A stretch of 64,000 bases of DNA, taken from assembly GCA_031771865.1 (NCBI GenBank), contig JASISA010000010.1:1736001-1800000 (forward strand). Direction: 5' to 3'. A model generated the notes under the pieces. The model had not been told where the DNA came from. It did no database searches and saw only the letters and a program-made list of their open reading frames with translations. The position numbers were made by a program, and so were the translations under genes. Of the stretch, positions 53,518 to 64,000 are shown piece after piece. The DNA is from Nothophaeocryptopus gaeumannii. Its lineage: Eukaryota; Ascomycota; Dothideomycetes; Mycosphaerellales; Mycosphaerellaceae. Position 1 is the first letter of the stretch, and every line of letters starts with the position of its first letter.

Positions 53518-53840
53518 GTTGGAAAGATGATTGATATCGATGATTGATTTCGATTGCTTGGCCCGTCTGGGCAATCTCTTGGAACGTATGCCATCTTTAT
53601 ATCAGCTGAAATGCTTTGCCGCACAGCGTGTTGATGCGGAAGATAGCATTTGGCTTGCACGAGGTCGAAGCTCCGAAGGATTGAAAGGAATACAGCTTTC
53701 TTCTTTGATTGGATGAATCCTCGGGATCCCAAAGATCGTTGAATACCGACACATGCTTTGGCGCACGAACTGAAGTACCAATCCTCCGTAAATTCCATCC
53801 CTTCACGTCCTGCTATCTTCCGAAACGTGCACATTCTTCC
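53518..53840. other. divergent promoter between monooxygenase and regulator
   Basis: About 320 bp shared by the divergent FAD monooxygenase and Zn2Cys6 genes. This arrangement is common for a local regulator and its target. No binding site could be singled out. Confidence 0.4.
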
Positions 53841-55937
53841 ATGGCCGAACCACCTGCGCAGTATGCGGTAAGTGAGTACCATCGTGAGTCACTGGAAATG
53901 CGCTAAACATGACAGTGTGATAGATGTCGTTCCCGAAAGGTCGCATTCGCGTCCTACAGTGAAGAGTGCAGCCTATTGACCACTCGCTAGGTCACTTGCA
54001 ATCGCGTTCAGCCAACTTGTCAGAGATGCATCAAAGAACGACAAGACTGCAAATACTCCCGTGTAGGTGTCATCCGAAGGAGACGACGGAAGCTGGTACC
54101 AACCGCGACTGGCCCTACCACGCCCTCCAGCTTAGTATCGTCCGCGCCATCTCGAAGCGCTGCAGATGATGAGCGCAACGATCTTCAGTCACACCTGGCG
54201 AACGATATCGAGAGCACCCCAGAGCATCTGAGTGGGTACGATGTCTCGCAACATAGTTCGTTGTCTGCATTGTCATCACTCTCAGAGACTTGCGCTGCAG
54301 CATGGCATCGCGCTTCGGATTTTGAAAGACGGGAGGAGAAATTGTTTCTGTTCAAAGAGCAGACTGACGCATGGGTCAATGGCAAGTCTTATTTGGTGTA
54401 GTCGAGTCTAATGATGCTGATCAGTCCTGGTAGTCTTCGTCAGAACACTAGAGCGTGGCCGTCCTCTCCTGCGCTCACCACCACCGGGAGTGCTGGATGC
54501 CATAAGGGCAGGCCGTCCGGACAAGTTGCTCCTCCGAGACTGATCATGGCTCGTCATATACTACAGCGTCATCCTCAGCATGATATCCTCGACCTCGCCG
54601 GCGGATGAATCAACAAAGAACAAGCTAGGGGCCAATCTCTGGCTGGCACTCAACGATGTCCGCCTTCTTCTGGAGCCCAAGGAGCAGAACATCCAGGCTT
54701 TGACGATGCTCGCACAGCACGTTGAAGAGTTCACTACCCCATCGCTTTGCTGGATGTTGACAACGAATGCCTGCAGAATGCTACAGGCGCTTGGCGTGAA
54801 TCAACACAGACTAGACCCGCAAACCCGTACTTGGCGGACCATGACGTTTTGGCATCTCAACATATTAGACAAAGGACTGGCTCTCATCTTTGGAAGACCC
54901 CCTTCGTTCCATCGAGCCATGGCGCGGGAGATACCTTTACCTGCACTGGACCAACTTTTACCATTTCAGCCGCATGTGTCTTCGACTGGTCCACCAGCTA
55001 TGTTCGGCTCTCATTTCATACACCAGATATTTATCCTCTCGCGATTGATGGGCGATATCTGGTTCTGCGTCTATGAAGATGCTGACCCGAGCGATGAGAG
55101 CTTGCATGCCATGGTGTCGGAGCTTGATGCATGGTACAACGAGGCGCGTCGTGTAGGTGAAATGACAAATTTCGATGGAGATGAAGACAGCTGATGTAGT
55201 TGGTAGCTCCTCGATGCAGCCGCGACAGTAGAGAAGCCGTTTCTCAACACCTCGAGCGTAGCATCAATCGACTTGGGCCTTGTTATGGCTGAATTCCAAT
55301 ACAACTACCTCACCGTACTCATCACCAAAGCCTCACCCAACATGAGGAGGCGGTGTCTGGAAGCATGCAAGAAAATGCTCCATCTGTTAGACAACATGGT
55401 CTCAGACTCCGAGGAACCGTACAATGGCATCGTCTGGCAATTGGTCTGCTGTCCCTTTACGCCTTTCCTGAAACTCTTCGGCGATATCCTCTCGAAGAAC
55501 AGCCACAGTCGCATTGAAACTGAAGAGGCGTTGGAGGCAATGGAAAGGCTCCCTAAGTTTTTGACCAAGATGGGTGTGAGAAACGCGCTTGCCGGGAAGC
55601 TGGAGCGGATTTCAGTTGTGTTGATGCAACATGCGAGAAGCATCGCTACTTCGCAAGGTAAGCTATGCAGCCTACGACATACATGATGACGGCAACACTT
55701 GCTGACGGTCCGTAATAAACAGAAGCCGCTGCCACTCAGCTAACCCCTCGAACGCTACCTCTCGTCGACGACATCGATTGGAACGTATTCTTTGGGCAGC
55801 AGACGCGACACCATGAACCGAGAGAAGAGTCGACGAACAGCAGTGACCTCCACTCTGACGGTTCTTTTCCCTGGCCAAACGATTTTTTCTTTAACGACAG
55901 AATGGTCGACTGGATTGGCTGGGATGCACAAATCTGA
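53841..55937 (+). CDS. Zn2Cys6 transcription factor, possibly inactivated
   Basis: Exons as read: 53841-53867, 53916-53939, 53991-54381, 54425-55152, 55207-55657 and 55723-55937. Together they give 611 codons in one frame, interrupted by one TGA at 54541. The zinc cluster is complete after splicing: C10, C13, C20, C27, C30, C37 (CDRCRSRKVTC, TCQRCIKERQDC), followed by a basic RRRRRK. The middle homology region reads LGANLWLALNDVRLLLEP and LIFGRPPSFHRAM. The C-terminus is Trp/Asp-rich. Oddities are a weak GTCGCA donor at 53940, a 43-nt GC-AG intron at 54382-54424 and the TGA in a conserved-looking block (RD-stop-SWLVIYYSVILSM). A 42-nt in-frame intron 54525-54566 could skip the stop but would delete WLVIYYS. 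It is divergent to the FAD monooxygenase, a plausible target. Confidence 0.65.
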
Positions 55938-56241
55938 TTGAACATGGACGAATAAGATAAGAGAGGAAAATTGGCAGTTTTGCTCCAATCACGGTCTCTT
56001 TTCGATTACGCCTCTACTGCATCAAGCAGCAAACGAGAAAAATGCTAGTCATAGCCCTGTCTCTGGTCAAATATCTGTTTCTTGCTGGTCCCACAGCTGT
56101 ATTGGGTCAGATCGTCAAATCATGCTCTTCATACTGTTCCCTCCATCCCATCTCTCCTGCCACCACCACCCTCTGTCATGAGAACGTGTCGTAAACCTAT
56201 TTACATTCCCCCATCCCACTCCCCCACCTCAGAAATTCGCA
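55938..56241. other. 3'-3' spacer
   Basis: About 300 bp between two converging genes. No gene seen. Confidence 0.4.
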
Positions 56242-56711
56242 CTAGTGGCAATACCCATAGCAAGACGGGTACCATTTGTCCCACTGGCTGTAGTAGGGGC
56301 CATAGTAGTGAAGCATATAATAATAGTAACAGCTATAGTAATCCCAGTAGCCGTAGCCGTAGTTGTAGGTGGTCCAGCCACCCCAGCCAGGGTAGTACTG
56401 GCGCGCGAGTTTGGCGTTGTTGACCCACTGCGCAGAGACCTGCTGGCCCGAGTACTGTTTGGCGAACTGGGCGGCGGCTACCTGGATCTGCTGCTGGTTG
56501 TTGGTGGAGAAGGAGAGAGAGACTTTGATCGAATTCTCTTCGCGGGCTACCAGGTCGGCTGGGTCTGCGATGCCCTCCTGATCGATGGTTAGTCTGCGGA
56601 AGGGGAGAAGAGTGTTGTCGGAGATCGTACCTCAGTAGCTGGGAGTGGGTTGGCAATGGCACTGCCGACGGCCAGAGCGGCGATGGTGGCGACGATGTTC
56701 TTGATCTGCAT
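56242..56711 (-). CDS. small secreted tyrosine-rich protein
   Basis: 138 aa from exons 56711-56631 and 56577-56242. The 53-nt intron 56578-56630 has donor GTACGA, branch ACTAACC and acceptor CAG. The signal peptide is MQIKNIVATIAALAVGSAIA. The middle (ADPADLVAREENS, then FSTNNQQQIQVAAAQFAKQY) is soluble and helical. The last 50 residues are packed with Tyr, Trp and Gly (YYPGWGGWTTYNYGYGYWDY, SCYYYYMLHYYG) and end in CYGYC with few Cys. I do not recognise a family. Composition suggests a cell-wall or spore-surface structural protein able to form dityrosine or quinone cross-links, or an effector. Both are guesses. The second exon stays open in only one frame and was easily overlooked. Confidence 0.75.
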
Positions 56712-59288
56712 GTTGAACGAAGCTTGAATCTTTGGCTGGATGAAACTCGAGACTGTGTTTGATGTCCTATTGTCGATCTTCAGAAGGAAAGAATGACTGT
56801 ACTTATACGTTTGGCACAGTCCTCGTTTCCAAGGCGCTCGATAAGTTCATCATGATGACTGACCCGGACTCGTCGGAGACAGGGCTTGGGCCTTCTGTTC
56901 ATCGACTCACTGGGTCATACGGCCACTCCATGGGTGATGTGAGGCCCGGTTTGGGTGTATCAATGTTACTGTTGACAGGCTGATTTATGCTGGAAGAGGG
57001 ACGTGGAGGGCAAACAACTTGATCTGAAGTCTTCCGCGTCCAGATTAGTGCAAAGTCTCACCAGGGGGGTCCATCCGGAGATCCGTTCATATGGTAGCAT
57101 GAAGATGCATCCTTGTATATGCCATCGAAAATAGGCCTGCGCTGTACAGACAATGAACGTTCCGAACGTAGTGACAAGCCTGGGCTGCCTCTCTTTCCGA
57201 CCAGGCATAGGGAGTCCTTGACTACACACGCACAAGCTCGCGAGCTCTCGTCTTGGGCATCTTCTGATCAATCCGTTTGTGGGATATCATGCGCTTGATA
57301 CCAGCGGTCGTTCGTAAGGGCAGCGGTGCAAAGATGCTTTTGGGCGGGTTGTCTGCTCAGGGCCGGTCTTGATGGTATCCAGCCAGACCGGATAATATCT
57401 TGACAAGGCTTCATCCAGCGCGCATGGGGCAAAGCAACGCAAGGCCGGCCGCCGTAGTCTGTGTCCGATTTGGCAGTACGGCTGAGTCCGATTAATGCAG
57501 TGGTACAACTCAGTGACGCCTTCGCTCACTTCACCTCGCCTAATTACGAGACGGATGTAACGGCAGGTTGCGATCGCGAACGTTCTGTGAACTTGATGGT
57601 CTCGGCTGACGCATACGTATTTTTCACATGGAATCAACGAAAATAGTGCTTTCCGCATATGGCAGGGTCCTGATCTGCAGATCTAACTTTTTACGCTTGG
57701 CCTTATTCGACAGTGCGCTTGTGGGGGATCTGCAACTAGGGATCGAGCGGGTTCGATTCTTCTGGATCGACTTTGACTTCCGTAACAGGCAGTCACAGTG
57801 GAAAGCGCCGCCAGCGGCCTGGCGAAACAGAGTGTTCGTCGTCACCAGACGTCAGCTTCTTTTCTCGTATGATACTAGACCCCCTTGCCAATCGCACGGC
57901 CTCTCAGAACGTGAGAACACACGAAAAACGATGTGATCAGCAAGATCCCGGCCGGGCTGGATAGGGAACACCCTCTACCAGTCGTGAGCTGTCAGAAAGC
58001 TTGGCCAACATGGTTGCCTCGAAACAGGGTTCGGTCCCTGGTACATCTCACTCTTTGGATTTCATGTCTGGACGACGAGAGCGAGTAGTTGAACCACTAG
58101 GCAAGTCCAAGGCCCTCGCAGCCCGCGCGTTGAGTATCCGTACGGCATTGGACTTGCACAAGAGCGGGGGAAAACAGGACACATTCGCAGTCTCCGTGTC
58201 CGGTTGAGCGTAGCGTGCGAGATGCTTTCTTGGTGACGAGCCATGTATGGAGCATTCGGGTGATGTGCCTAGGTCAGAGGTATCCAGTACTCCCACTGCC
58301 CACGGGCGCCTGCCATGACATGTCCCTCGGTCAAGAGTCTTGTGCCGTTCAAGTCATGGTATCCACTTTTGTCTTCCATGCTCTTGCCCACTTGGCTGCA
58401 TTCTCAGTAGGGCCACGCTGTGAGCGCCACGTGAAGCGAGGATTAGAGAGCCAGAGCTGGCAGGCATTCGGTTGGGCTGAGCTTGGCTGTTGCGGCGTCG
58501 ACTTGCCAAACCGAGGGAGGTCTCTAGAGTGCATGTTCGTGGCTGTTGGTGGGCTGGGAGCTGTATCAGCAGAGCGGTCACTCAATCGTGCTCATAGCGT
58601 ATGGGAGCGGGACAGAGGCAGCTTCAGAAACGTACAATTCCTTGTATTATTGAGACAGCTTCGTTCCACACGAAGCATGTGGTTGTCGCTCAGCACAAGG
58701 CGCGCCTCGTACTCTAGTTCTATTGGCTTCTTGTGGGTGAGCGGCCTGGTTCCGCGTCGACTTCTTGGCGTATACAGCGCTTGAGGCACAACATCGACGT
58801 CGGAAGCCGCGTGGTAAGATGCATCACATACTGACCTCGTCATTTTTGAGAGGAGCAGTGGAGAGCATGAAATCTTCGAGCTCACCGTCAAGTCTGACCA
58901 GTGAATGGTGATTGATTGCTTTCAAAAAGGATACAATTGATATGAGACTGGCAGAAAGAACCTCATCCTGAACACAGCTATCTTCGAGCTTTCGGCCAGA
59001 CGAGTTGCACCGGCCTCTGGCAATGAAAAAAGGGTGCAATCAGAGCGTACCTAGTATCGCTCAACGTGGAATTTTTTGAGACCCTGACGACGCGATAGTT
59101 AGCGTTTTTGATTGTTCTTACCCTCCGACCTTTCGTGGCCGACTGCCAAAGAGTGTGGACGGAGCGGACAAGGCCACTGGAGACAGCAGGTACTATGATC
59201 TGCAAGTCTTTGGACCCACAACAACTTACGGCGTACGCGATCCTCACGACACCTGAATTCTCTGTCAAGGCAGCCGTGATCAGCAGCA
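56712..59288. other. 2.6 kb gene-poor stretch
   Basis: It holds the promoter of the Tyr-rich secreted protein gene. No other gene is supported. Frames at 57628-57936 and 58215-58784 show no motifs. A GGGTTCGATTC at about 57748 and CAGGGTTCGGTCCCTG at about 58025 resemble tRNA T-arms, but no full tRNA can be folded around them. Confidence 0.35.
56801..56807 (-). promoter_or_regulatory. TATA box of the Tyr-rich secreted protein gene
   Basis: TATAAGT on the minus strand, 90 bp before the ATG at 56711. Confidence 0.45.
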
Positions 59289-60455
59289 TGCAATTCGAAG
59301 ATACAGGCACCCGGAGTGAGTCTGGTTTGCTTCGACCTCCGCTCCTCTTGGAGATTTTAGTCAACGCGATGCCTGAACCACGATCTCACCGAAATGCGAA
59401 GCTCATAGCGAGAGCCAATCTCGACCAGCAGCATACAGTACACAGATCCTTTGTCTGTTCTGCCATTGATGCATTCTGGACAGATAAGCGTGCGCACTCA
59501 TTGTACCCACGTGGCCTTCAATACCTCGAGGTCAAGTACACACCAGTTGCTTGTCACGTTCCGACTCGTCCGTAACGTAGATTTGGGAGCTGAGGCCAAC
59601 GAGACGGGTGTTGCGACTGATAGTGGCCCACAGGGCAGTACACGGTTACTTTCTGGTCAACGATCCGAGATCCAAATCTCACGCAATACATTCAGAAATG
59701 TCAAAAGCGCAGGTGCTAGCGCGACAGACCATGCCCGCAGAATCGTTCTCCAGTTTGAGTTCGCCTGCCTGCTAATCCACGAAATCGCTCATGCCTACAT
59801 CAACTACATGCTGGGCCACTTTTGTCGTCGAGAGGAGCCCTTTTGGAACGAAGACTCCATCATCGCAGAAGTTGGTTTCGAACTCGAAAACAGACTGTTC
59901 GCTGGCCATTTCGGTCGTGTTTGGGATGATCAGAGCATAGCAAAGTATGAAACTGCCCGCGGTGGGAGGCGAGGAGGGCTCCGTCCGTCAGCTCTTAAAG
60001 GCGTTTTCGCCCTCTTTGAGTGGCCCAGCAATGCTATTGCCAACGCTTACGTTGCGGACGCAGATACCAACATGCCGATTCGGTTGGATCCTGCTGATAG
60101 GAGACCACTTGACCAGGCGTGGCGAGTGCCTTTGTCCTGGTGCCATCAAATCTTCGACAACAATTTCTGGGCTAACGACAACCTCAAGACTACTGACAAG
60201 CATTTGTTTCGCCCGACGAGGAGGATTGGATACACATTTCGTGTCGATAAGAATGGAAGGCATCCAGTCAAGAAGGCGCATGATCAATATGAGGGTATGT
60301 ATGTGCCGAACGGGTTTCGACGACACCGGGTCCGTAACAGATACACTGGTGATATTGAGCCGGCTCCTGGAGGCGCACCGGCAGCTGGTCGGAGGGATGT
60401 GACGTATCCGGACGACGCAATACCTGGGAGTTGGACGAAGGATTGGGTGCCATAA
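59289..60455 (+). CDS. HExxH metallopeptidase-like protein, possible frameshift
   Basis: The main frame (ATG at 59469, to 60455, 328 aa) carries a zinc-protease signature LLIHEIAHAYINYM (HEIAH) and, about 30 residues on, EDSIIAEVGFELENRLFAG. The latter could give the third, Glu, ligand as in gluzincin-type enzymes. The C-terminal part is Arg/Pro-rich. No signal peptide is seen. Coding-looking sequence continues upstream in another frame (from 59289, MQFEDTGTRSESG to GLQYLEVKYTP). It would flow into the main frame (QLLVTFRLVRNVDLG) with a one-base shift near 59545. Either a small unrecognised intron or a frameshift separates them. Similar HExxH proteins of unknown role occur in plant-associated fungi. 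Catalysis is inferred. Confidence 0.65.
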
Positions 60456-60550
60456 AAGTAGACGGGCCACTATTCGTCTTCGAGCCTTCTTTGCTGCAGG
60501 TCAGCTTGTCGATATTGAAATCTTCGTTTATTCACTTAAATCGCATCTGT

Positions 60551-61673
60551 TCATTGCTGCGCAGGTCCCTTCCAATCCATCTTCCAATCTCTTCCTACCG
60601 TCATGTTCCAGCTACCCACCTCCCCGCCTTCACCAGTCTTCTTATCTCGTCCATCATACAGCTCCGTGTTCCATCCTCTGATGCCTGCCTTCTCTTCATC
60701 GGTCAATCGAATACCGAACCACTTCTCCAGCGCTGCGATCATTTGCTCCTCTGTCTTGCATTCCTCCACAAGCTTCGTCTTGCCACCCAAGTTCTCCTTC
60801 ACGATCCCATTCACGATCATGCGCTTCCCGTAGATCTCCTGATCGCCACTGCCATCCTTTGTGGGACGTCGAAGGAACTTGACGACCAGAACACGGAAGA
60901 TCTGAAACGACTCCGGATGCGTTCCAGTATACCAGTTCAGGTTGAAGAAATCTGGCTCCATAGACTCGGACTCATTGAATGCGTAGAATGAGTTCCAATC
61001 TTGCTGTGAATTATTGCGATACTGGTAGATCCACATCTTGGAATCTTCGGTTCGATGGAGTTGGTTTGGTACCCAGTCGTGTTTGAGCTGTATTTCTTGC
61101 GTGCCAAGATTGATCTGAGGATTGCTGTCTATGAGCTGGACTGGTGCTGTGGCGCCGTCACCGCCAAAGCCCACGTCGACATGCCATCTTGTGCCGTCGG
61201 AGAGGGTTACGATGTTGACGACGTGGACCCTGGATGGTAGATCAGTCTAGATGCCCACGCTCTTCATTGAGAGTCGGGTCATACCATCCACTGAATTCGC
61301 CCTGTGGGATCCCGTCCACTCGATGCCGATTCCGTACAGCAGAGAGATACGCCGGAAATCCAAGCTTTCGAAGCATGTGATTGCAGAAAATAATGACTTC
61401 CATGCAGTAGCCGCCTCGTCCACGGCCATTGGTCACGATCTTCTTGTAGGTGTCACGAGGCTTGATGGTGATCGCGTGATTCGGATTGTAATGGAGAGAC
61501 AGATTCTCATAGGGAACCGTCGAGATCCAATGCGTATGAAGCTGTCTCAGTAGACGCAGGTCTTCTGAAGCATTTCCGCTGTGGCGTTGCTTCTTGAGCG
61601 CTGCGGGTAAGCCAATGAATGAAAGAAAGGTAGCCAGCTCCTCCTCGGAGAAAGTAGGTGGATTAGCAGACAT
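60551..61673 (-). CDS. arylamine N-acetyltransferase (NAT family)
   Basis: 355 aa, exons 61673-61285 and 61229-60551. The 55-nt intron 61230-61284 has donor GTATGA, branch ACTGAT and acceptor CAG. The Cys-His-Asp triad is visible: C90 in RGRGGYCMEV, H132 in GWVHVVNIVT (rebuilt exactly across the splice) and D148 in HVDVGFGGDG. NATs transfer an acyl group, malonyl or acetyl depending on the member, from CoA to arylamines. In Fusarium, NAT enzymes detoxify plant-derived aminophenols from benzoxazolinones. The fungal-type C-terminal extension is present. It ends 95 bp from the converging HExxH gene. Confidence 0.93.
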
Positions 61674-62377
61674 AGCCGGGGATGTTGAGGTCTAGTAAGT
61701 CTGGGAAAAGGTTGAGGAGTATACTTATGCTAAGCTCCAATGTTGCTGTTGTGCCCAATGACTCCTGTAGGGCGTGACTCAGCGAGATACCGGAGGCCCG
61801 CCGAGTAGGAAGAGGCTCAATGATCAGGCTGGTCTTCGGCCTGATGTTGAACTGTTGCAGTGTATACCACTACTATAGGAATCGTGGAATAGCAGTAGGA
61901 CAGCCTCTGTATGAGACAGTTTGCACGCATTGGTGTGTGAAGTCTTTTACGTAATCTCCGAAGTCGGACACTCGATTGGCAACGCCAAAGACCTAATTTC
62001 GGTACGCTCAGGCTCGCTTGGATAGCACTACTCAAAGAGACGTGCCACATGAATGCCTCTCACATGCAAATTCGATGATGTAGGTGAAGTGAGGTCAAAG
62101 AAGAGGAGAAGGCAGTTGCGATTTCGATGCCGGCTCTTGACGGCGTGCCGAGCCGAACGATGCCGATCTTTGTGCATGTGCATGACGTTCTCGATTCGTG
62201 GGATTGACTTTCACAGTCGCAGTGATTGGACATTGACCCTACAAACGATACCAGCTTACTTCTCTACACAGCAAGACTCTACCATCAGAAGGAATAGTAG
62301 ACCATACCCGCCAGCGACTTCTTGATTGAACGTTCGCTGAAGCACTGTACCCAAGGACGGGACGAAAGACCACTAGT
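61674..62377. other. divergent promoter region
   Basis: About 700 bp between NAT (minus) and the FMP25-like gene (plus). No gene seen. Confidence 0.4.
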
Positions 62378-64000
62378 ATGGCATCAAGACAGAAACTCGC
62401 CCGAACGGCCACCAAAGCAGCGAAACCATCACGGAACGCACGCAACTCCTCCAGCAAAGCGATATGGCTGGCCCAACAGGCCGAAGCTGAGCGGATAGCC
62501 ACCATCTCATATCACGCCCGAGCATCACGCAAACACCTTCAGCTCCGCCGCTCCATACTCGCCGTGGCCTTCGCCGGAGGTCTCGCCACAGCATCGCAGT
62601 TCTACATCAATAATGGCTCCTTCATACGCAAGGCGCATGCGGAAGCACCACCGGAAGGAGAGGAGAACCCGTTGATCTTCGAGAAGAGTAGGAAGAAAGA
62701 GGGCGCCAGCTTGGAAGAGAATAGAGATATGATTTCCAGCCAACACCATCAGGTGAAGCGGAGTTGGGAGAGTCCAGGGCTGTATGCTTGGGGAAGTAAC
62801 AGTGGGAGAGTTGTCGCGCCAGACAGCGAGGAAAACTTCATCAAGACACCCAAGCGGATAAAGTTCTTCGACGGCATGCTGCTTAGAGATGTCAAGCTGG
62901 ATCGGAACTTCGGCGCTGCCATCGATGAGAAGGGCGATTTGATTCAATGGGGCGCTGGCTTCCTTTCGGGTATAAAGACGCCAGTCAAGACATTGATCGG
63001 CAAGGACCTTACCAGTTTATCCATTTCCAAAGATCGGATAATAGGGCTTTCGAAGAGTGGGAAGGTATACAGCATACCTGCCTCTGCGGAAGATCAGGAA
63101 GACGGAGTGAAGCCTTCAGAGTCCAGCTGGATCCCATTCTGGAGCGGCCGAAGCAAGATCGCATACCGCAACCTGACACCTCAGAACATGGCGTACGGCG
63201 AGAAGATCACGTCAATCTCTAGTGGGCTTGAGCATGCACTGTTTCTCACGTCGAAAGGCCGCGTCTTCTCTTCCGCTGCCGCTACCGACTCCTTCCCAAC
63301 CCGCGGACAGCTCGGTGTCCCTGGTCTTACATGGATTACGAGACCCGAAGGGAACTTCGACCGACCGCACGAGCTCACGACACTGCGAGGTTTCGAAATC
63401 ATCAAGCTCACCTGCGGAGATCATCACTCACTTGCACTTGATAAGGAAGGCCGAGTTTTTGCATGGGGCGACAACGCTTCTGGACAGCTTGGATTTGACT
63501 CCAATGCGGAATCAGCAATTGTGGATGCGCCTTCTCTTCTGCCTCTGCAGAAGCTCTACTCTGGGACATTCCAGCAGCCGAAGATCACACATATCGCCGC
63601 CGGTGGAGAGAACAGCTATCTCACTGTCGATGCTACCCGCGTTGCATCACCAAAGGACGATCACAGCGACCCAAGAACACGTTTACAAGTGGGTAGGGTT
63701 ACAGCTGATACATTCGCTTTCGGCTCCGGTATTCGCGGCGCATTGGCAAACAACAGGTGGACACACGTTCAGTCCACACCTGTGAAGATACCTTTGCTGT
63801 CTGGCTTGTTCGAGTATGACGAGCAGACGAACTCTACAGTACCCATCCGATTAGCCACGCTCTCAGTGGGAAGTACACACGCTGCTGCAATGATGAAGAA
63901 CATCACATACACCGATGCTTCAAACAAGACTAGCAACGACGACACGAATTGGGGTGCGGACATCGTTTTCTGGGGCGGCAACGAGCATTACCAGCTCGGC
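62378..64000 (+). CDS. FMP25: FMP25-like mitochondrial RCC1-repeat protein, 5' part
   Basis: The open frame begins at ATG 62378 and runs off the right edge after about 541 codons without an intron. The basic N-terminus (MASRQKLARTATKAAKPSRN) is a mitochondrial targeting sequence. A single membrane helix follows (SILAVAFAGGLATASQFYI, about residues 60-78). RCC1-type propeller repeats come next: LYAWGSNSGRVVAPD, AAIDEKGDLIQWGAGF, SLALDKEGRVFAWGDNASGQ and IVFWGGNEHYQLG at the edge. Yeast Fmp25 is an inner-membrane protein needed for respiratory complex III assembly. Domain order and wording match well. Confidence 0.9.
   Translation, partial: MASRQKLARTATKAAKPSRNARNSSSKAIWLAQQAEAERIATISYHARASRKHLQLRRSILAVAFAGGLATASQFYINNGSFIRKAHAEAPPEGEENPLIFEKSRKKEGASLEENRDMISSQHHQVKRSWESPGLYAWGSNSGRVVAPDSEENFIKTPKRIKFFDGMLLRDVKLDRNFGAAIDEKGDLIQWGAGFLSGIKTPVKTLIGKDLTSLSISKDRIIGLSKSGKVYSIPASAEDQEDGVKPSESSWIPFWSGRSKIAYRNLTPQNMAYGEKITSISSGLEHALFLTSKGRVFSSAAATDSFPTRGQLGVPGLTWITRPEGNFDRPHELTTLRGFEIIKLTCGDHHSLALDKEGRVFAWGDNASGQLGFDSNAESAIVDAPSLLPLQKLYSGTFQQPKITHIAAGGENSYLTVDATRVASPKDDHSDPRTRLQVGRVTADTFAFGSGIRGALANNRWTHVQSTPVKIPLLSGLFEYDEQTNSTVPIRLATLSVGSTHAAAMMKNITYTDASNKTSNDDTNWGADIVFWGGNEHYQLG

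Noticed and set aside
57740..57765. B-box-like GGGTTCGATTC
   Set aside because: Flanks do not fold into a cloverleaf.
58021..58045. tRNA T-arm-like CAGGGTTCGGTCCCTG
   Set aside because: No A-box at the right distance, and no acceptor or anticodon stem can be formed around it.

Overview
The window is nuclear DNA of a filamentous ascomycete (Pezizomycotina). Dothideomycetes is my best guess, from overall gene style only. The evidence is short introns (about 43-110 nt, one of 244 nt) with GTAAGT-like donors and CTRAY branch points, fungal-specific families (Zn2Cys6 regulators, hydrophobin, BCK1, YTP1, AIM9-like, DUF7730/F-box-like) and one gene per about 2 kb on both strands. I found no tRNA, rRNA, transposon or CRISPR.

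Layout. 0-5 kb: 3' half of an aquaglyceroporin, an MDR-type reductase and the decayed relic of a pyruvate decarboxylase. 5-20 kb: BCK1 (cell-wall-integrity MAPKKK), the relic of a Dal5-type transporter, a divergent CDC123-like protein, an MFS transporter, phosphoglycerate mutase, a DUF7730-like fragment and an AIM9-like phosphotransferase. 20-32 kb: a large Zn2Cys6 regulator, an APH-fold protein without its catalytic Asp, TAN1, a D-serine dehydratase/D-threonine aldolase-like enzyme and a coiled-coil protein. 32-47 kb: a fungal-specific helical/Ser-rich protein, two F-box-like proteins, RSA3 (two exons, found by hand), a CxxC protein, YTP1, threonyl-tRNA synthetase with two candidate starts and an HNH-domain gene with a stop codon at its exon junction. 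47-64 kb: gene-poor accessory DNA with a hydrophobin, an FAD monooxygenase, a Zn2Cys6 regulator with an in-frame TGA, a Tyr-rich small secreted protein (also found by hand), an HExxH metallopeptidase-like gene and an arylamine N-acetyltransferase. The window ends inside an FMP25-like RCC1-repeat mitochondrial gene.

The housekeeping genes (BCK1, TAN1, RSA3, ThrRS, PGM, FMP25) are unrelated neighbours. The 49-61.7 kb block (surface protein, monooxygenase, regulator, secreted protein, protease-like, NAT) has the character of an accessory, environment-facing region, but nothing in the sequence proves joint function. Two clear relics and three loci with apparent single lesions stand out. I did not see an obviously new multi-gene system. 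The freshest objects are the Tyr-rich secreted protein, the long-armed hydrophobin, the degenerate APH protein and the two-start ThrRS.
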